DNA of 6,491 nt, taken from an uncultured delta proteobacterium (GTDB lineage: Bacteria > RBG-13-61-14 > DRUE01). The stretch lies in NCBI GenBank assembly GCA_903930515.1, contig CAIYYW010000291.1:1-6491 (forward strand), in the 5' to 3' direction. Below are positions 6,231 through 6,491 of the stretch, piece after piece. The position numbers and the translations under genes are program-made. The stretch's first letter is position 1; the number at the start of each line of letters is the position of its first letter. The notes under the pieces were generated by a model. It ran no database searches. It was given only the letters and a program-made list of their open reading frames with translations, and was not told the DNA's origin.

Positions 6231-6491
<261 letters not shown>

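Overview
The window is ordinary bacterial chromosome of moderately high GC. It has a forward-strand run of metabolic genes facing, tail to tail, the end of a ribosomal RNA operon on the reverse strand. From left to right it holds: the 3' part of gcvPB (glycine decarboxylase subunit 2, cut by the left edge); a histidine-phosphatase (phosphoglycerate-mutase-like) gene overlapping it by 4 bases; a 43-base gap with a plausible promoter and a good ribosome binding site; a 999-residue purL whose product carries two PurS-like domains at its N-terminus; purQ starting one base after the purL stop; a 183-base non-coding stretch; a strong palindromic terminator; and then, on the reverse strand, 5S rRNA, a 201-base spacer without a tRNA, and the last ~260 bases of 23S rRNA.

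The genes fit together as one-carbon and purine metabolism. GcvPB is half of the P-protein of the glycine cleavage system, which produces methylene-tetrahydrofolate. PurL and PurQ carry out the fourth step of de novo purine synthesis (FGAR to FGAM), a pathway that uses glycine and formyl-tetrahydrofolate. The phosphatase between them cannot be assigned a substrate from sequence. A promoter just upstream of purL suggests that purLQ can be transcribed separately from gcvPB and the phosphatase.

Organism: bacterial, from the 5S and 23S sequences. A split P-protein together with a long (~1000 aa) PurL lacking a glutaminase domain and a separate PurQ suggests a deep-branching or uncultured lineage (Omnitrophota/PVC-like or deltaproteobacterial relatives are my guess). 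This placement is low confidence; the 23S and 5S segments would settle it by a database search.

I found no mobile element, CRISPR array, toxin-antitoxin, defence or other accessory system, and nothing I would call a new biological system. The points most worth a second look are the tandem PurS-PurL fusion with its mixed motif set, an Asp in place of the usual catalytic Glu in the phosphatase, and the structured 23S-5S spacer.
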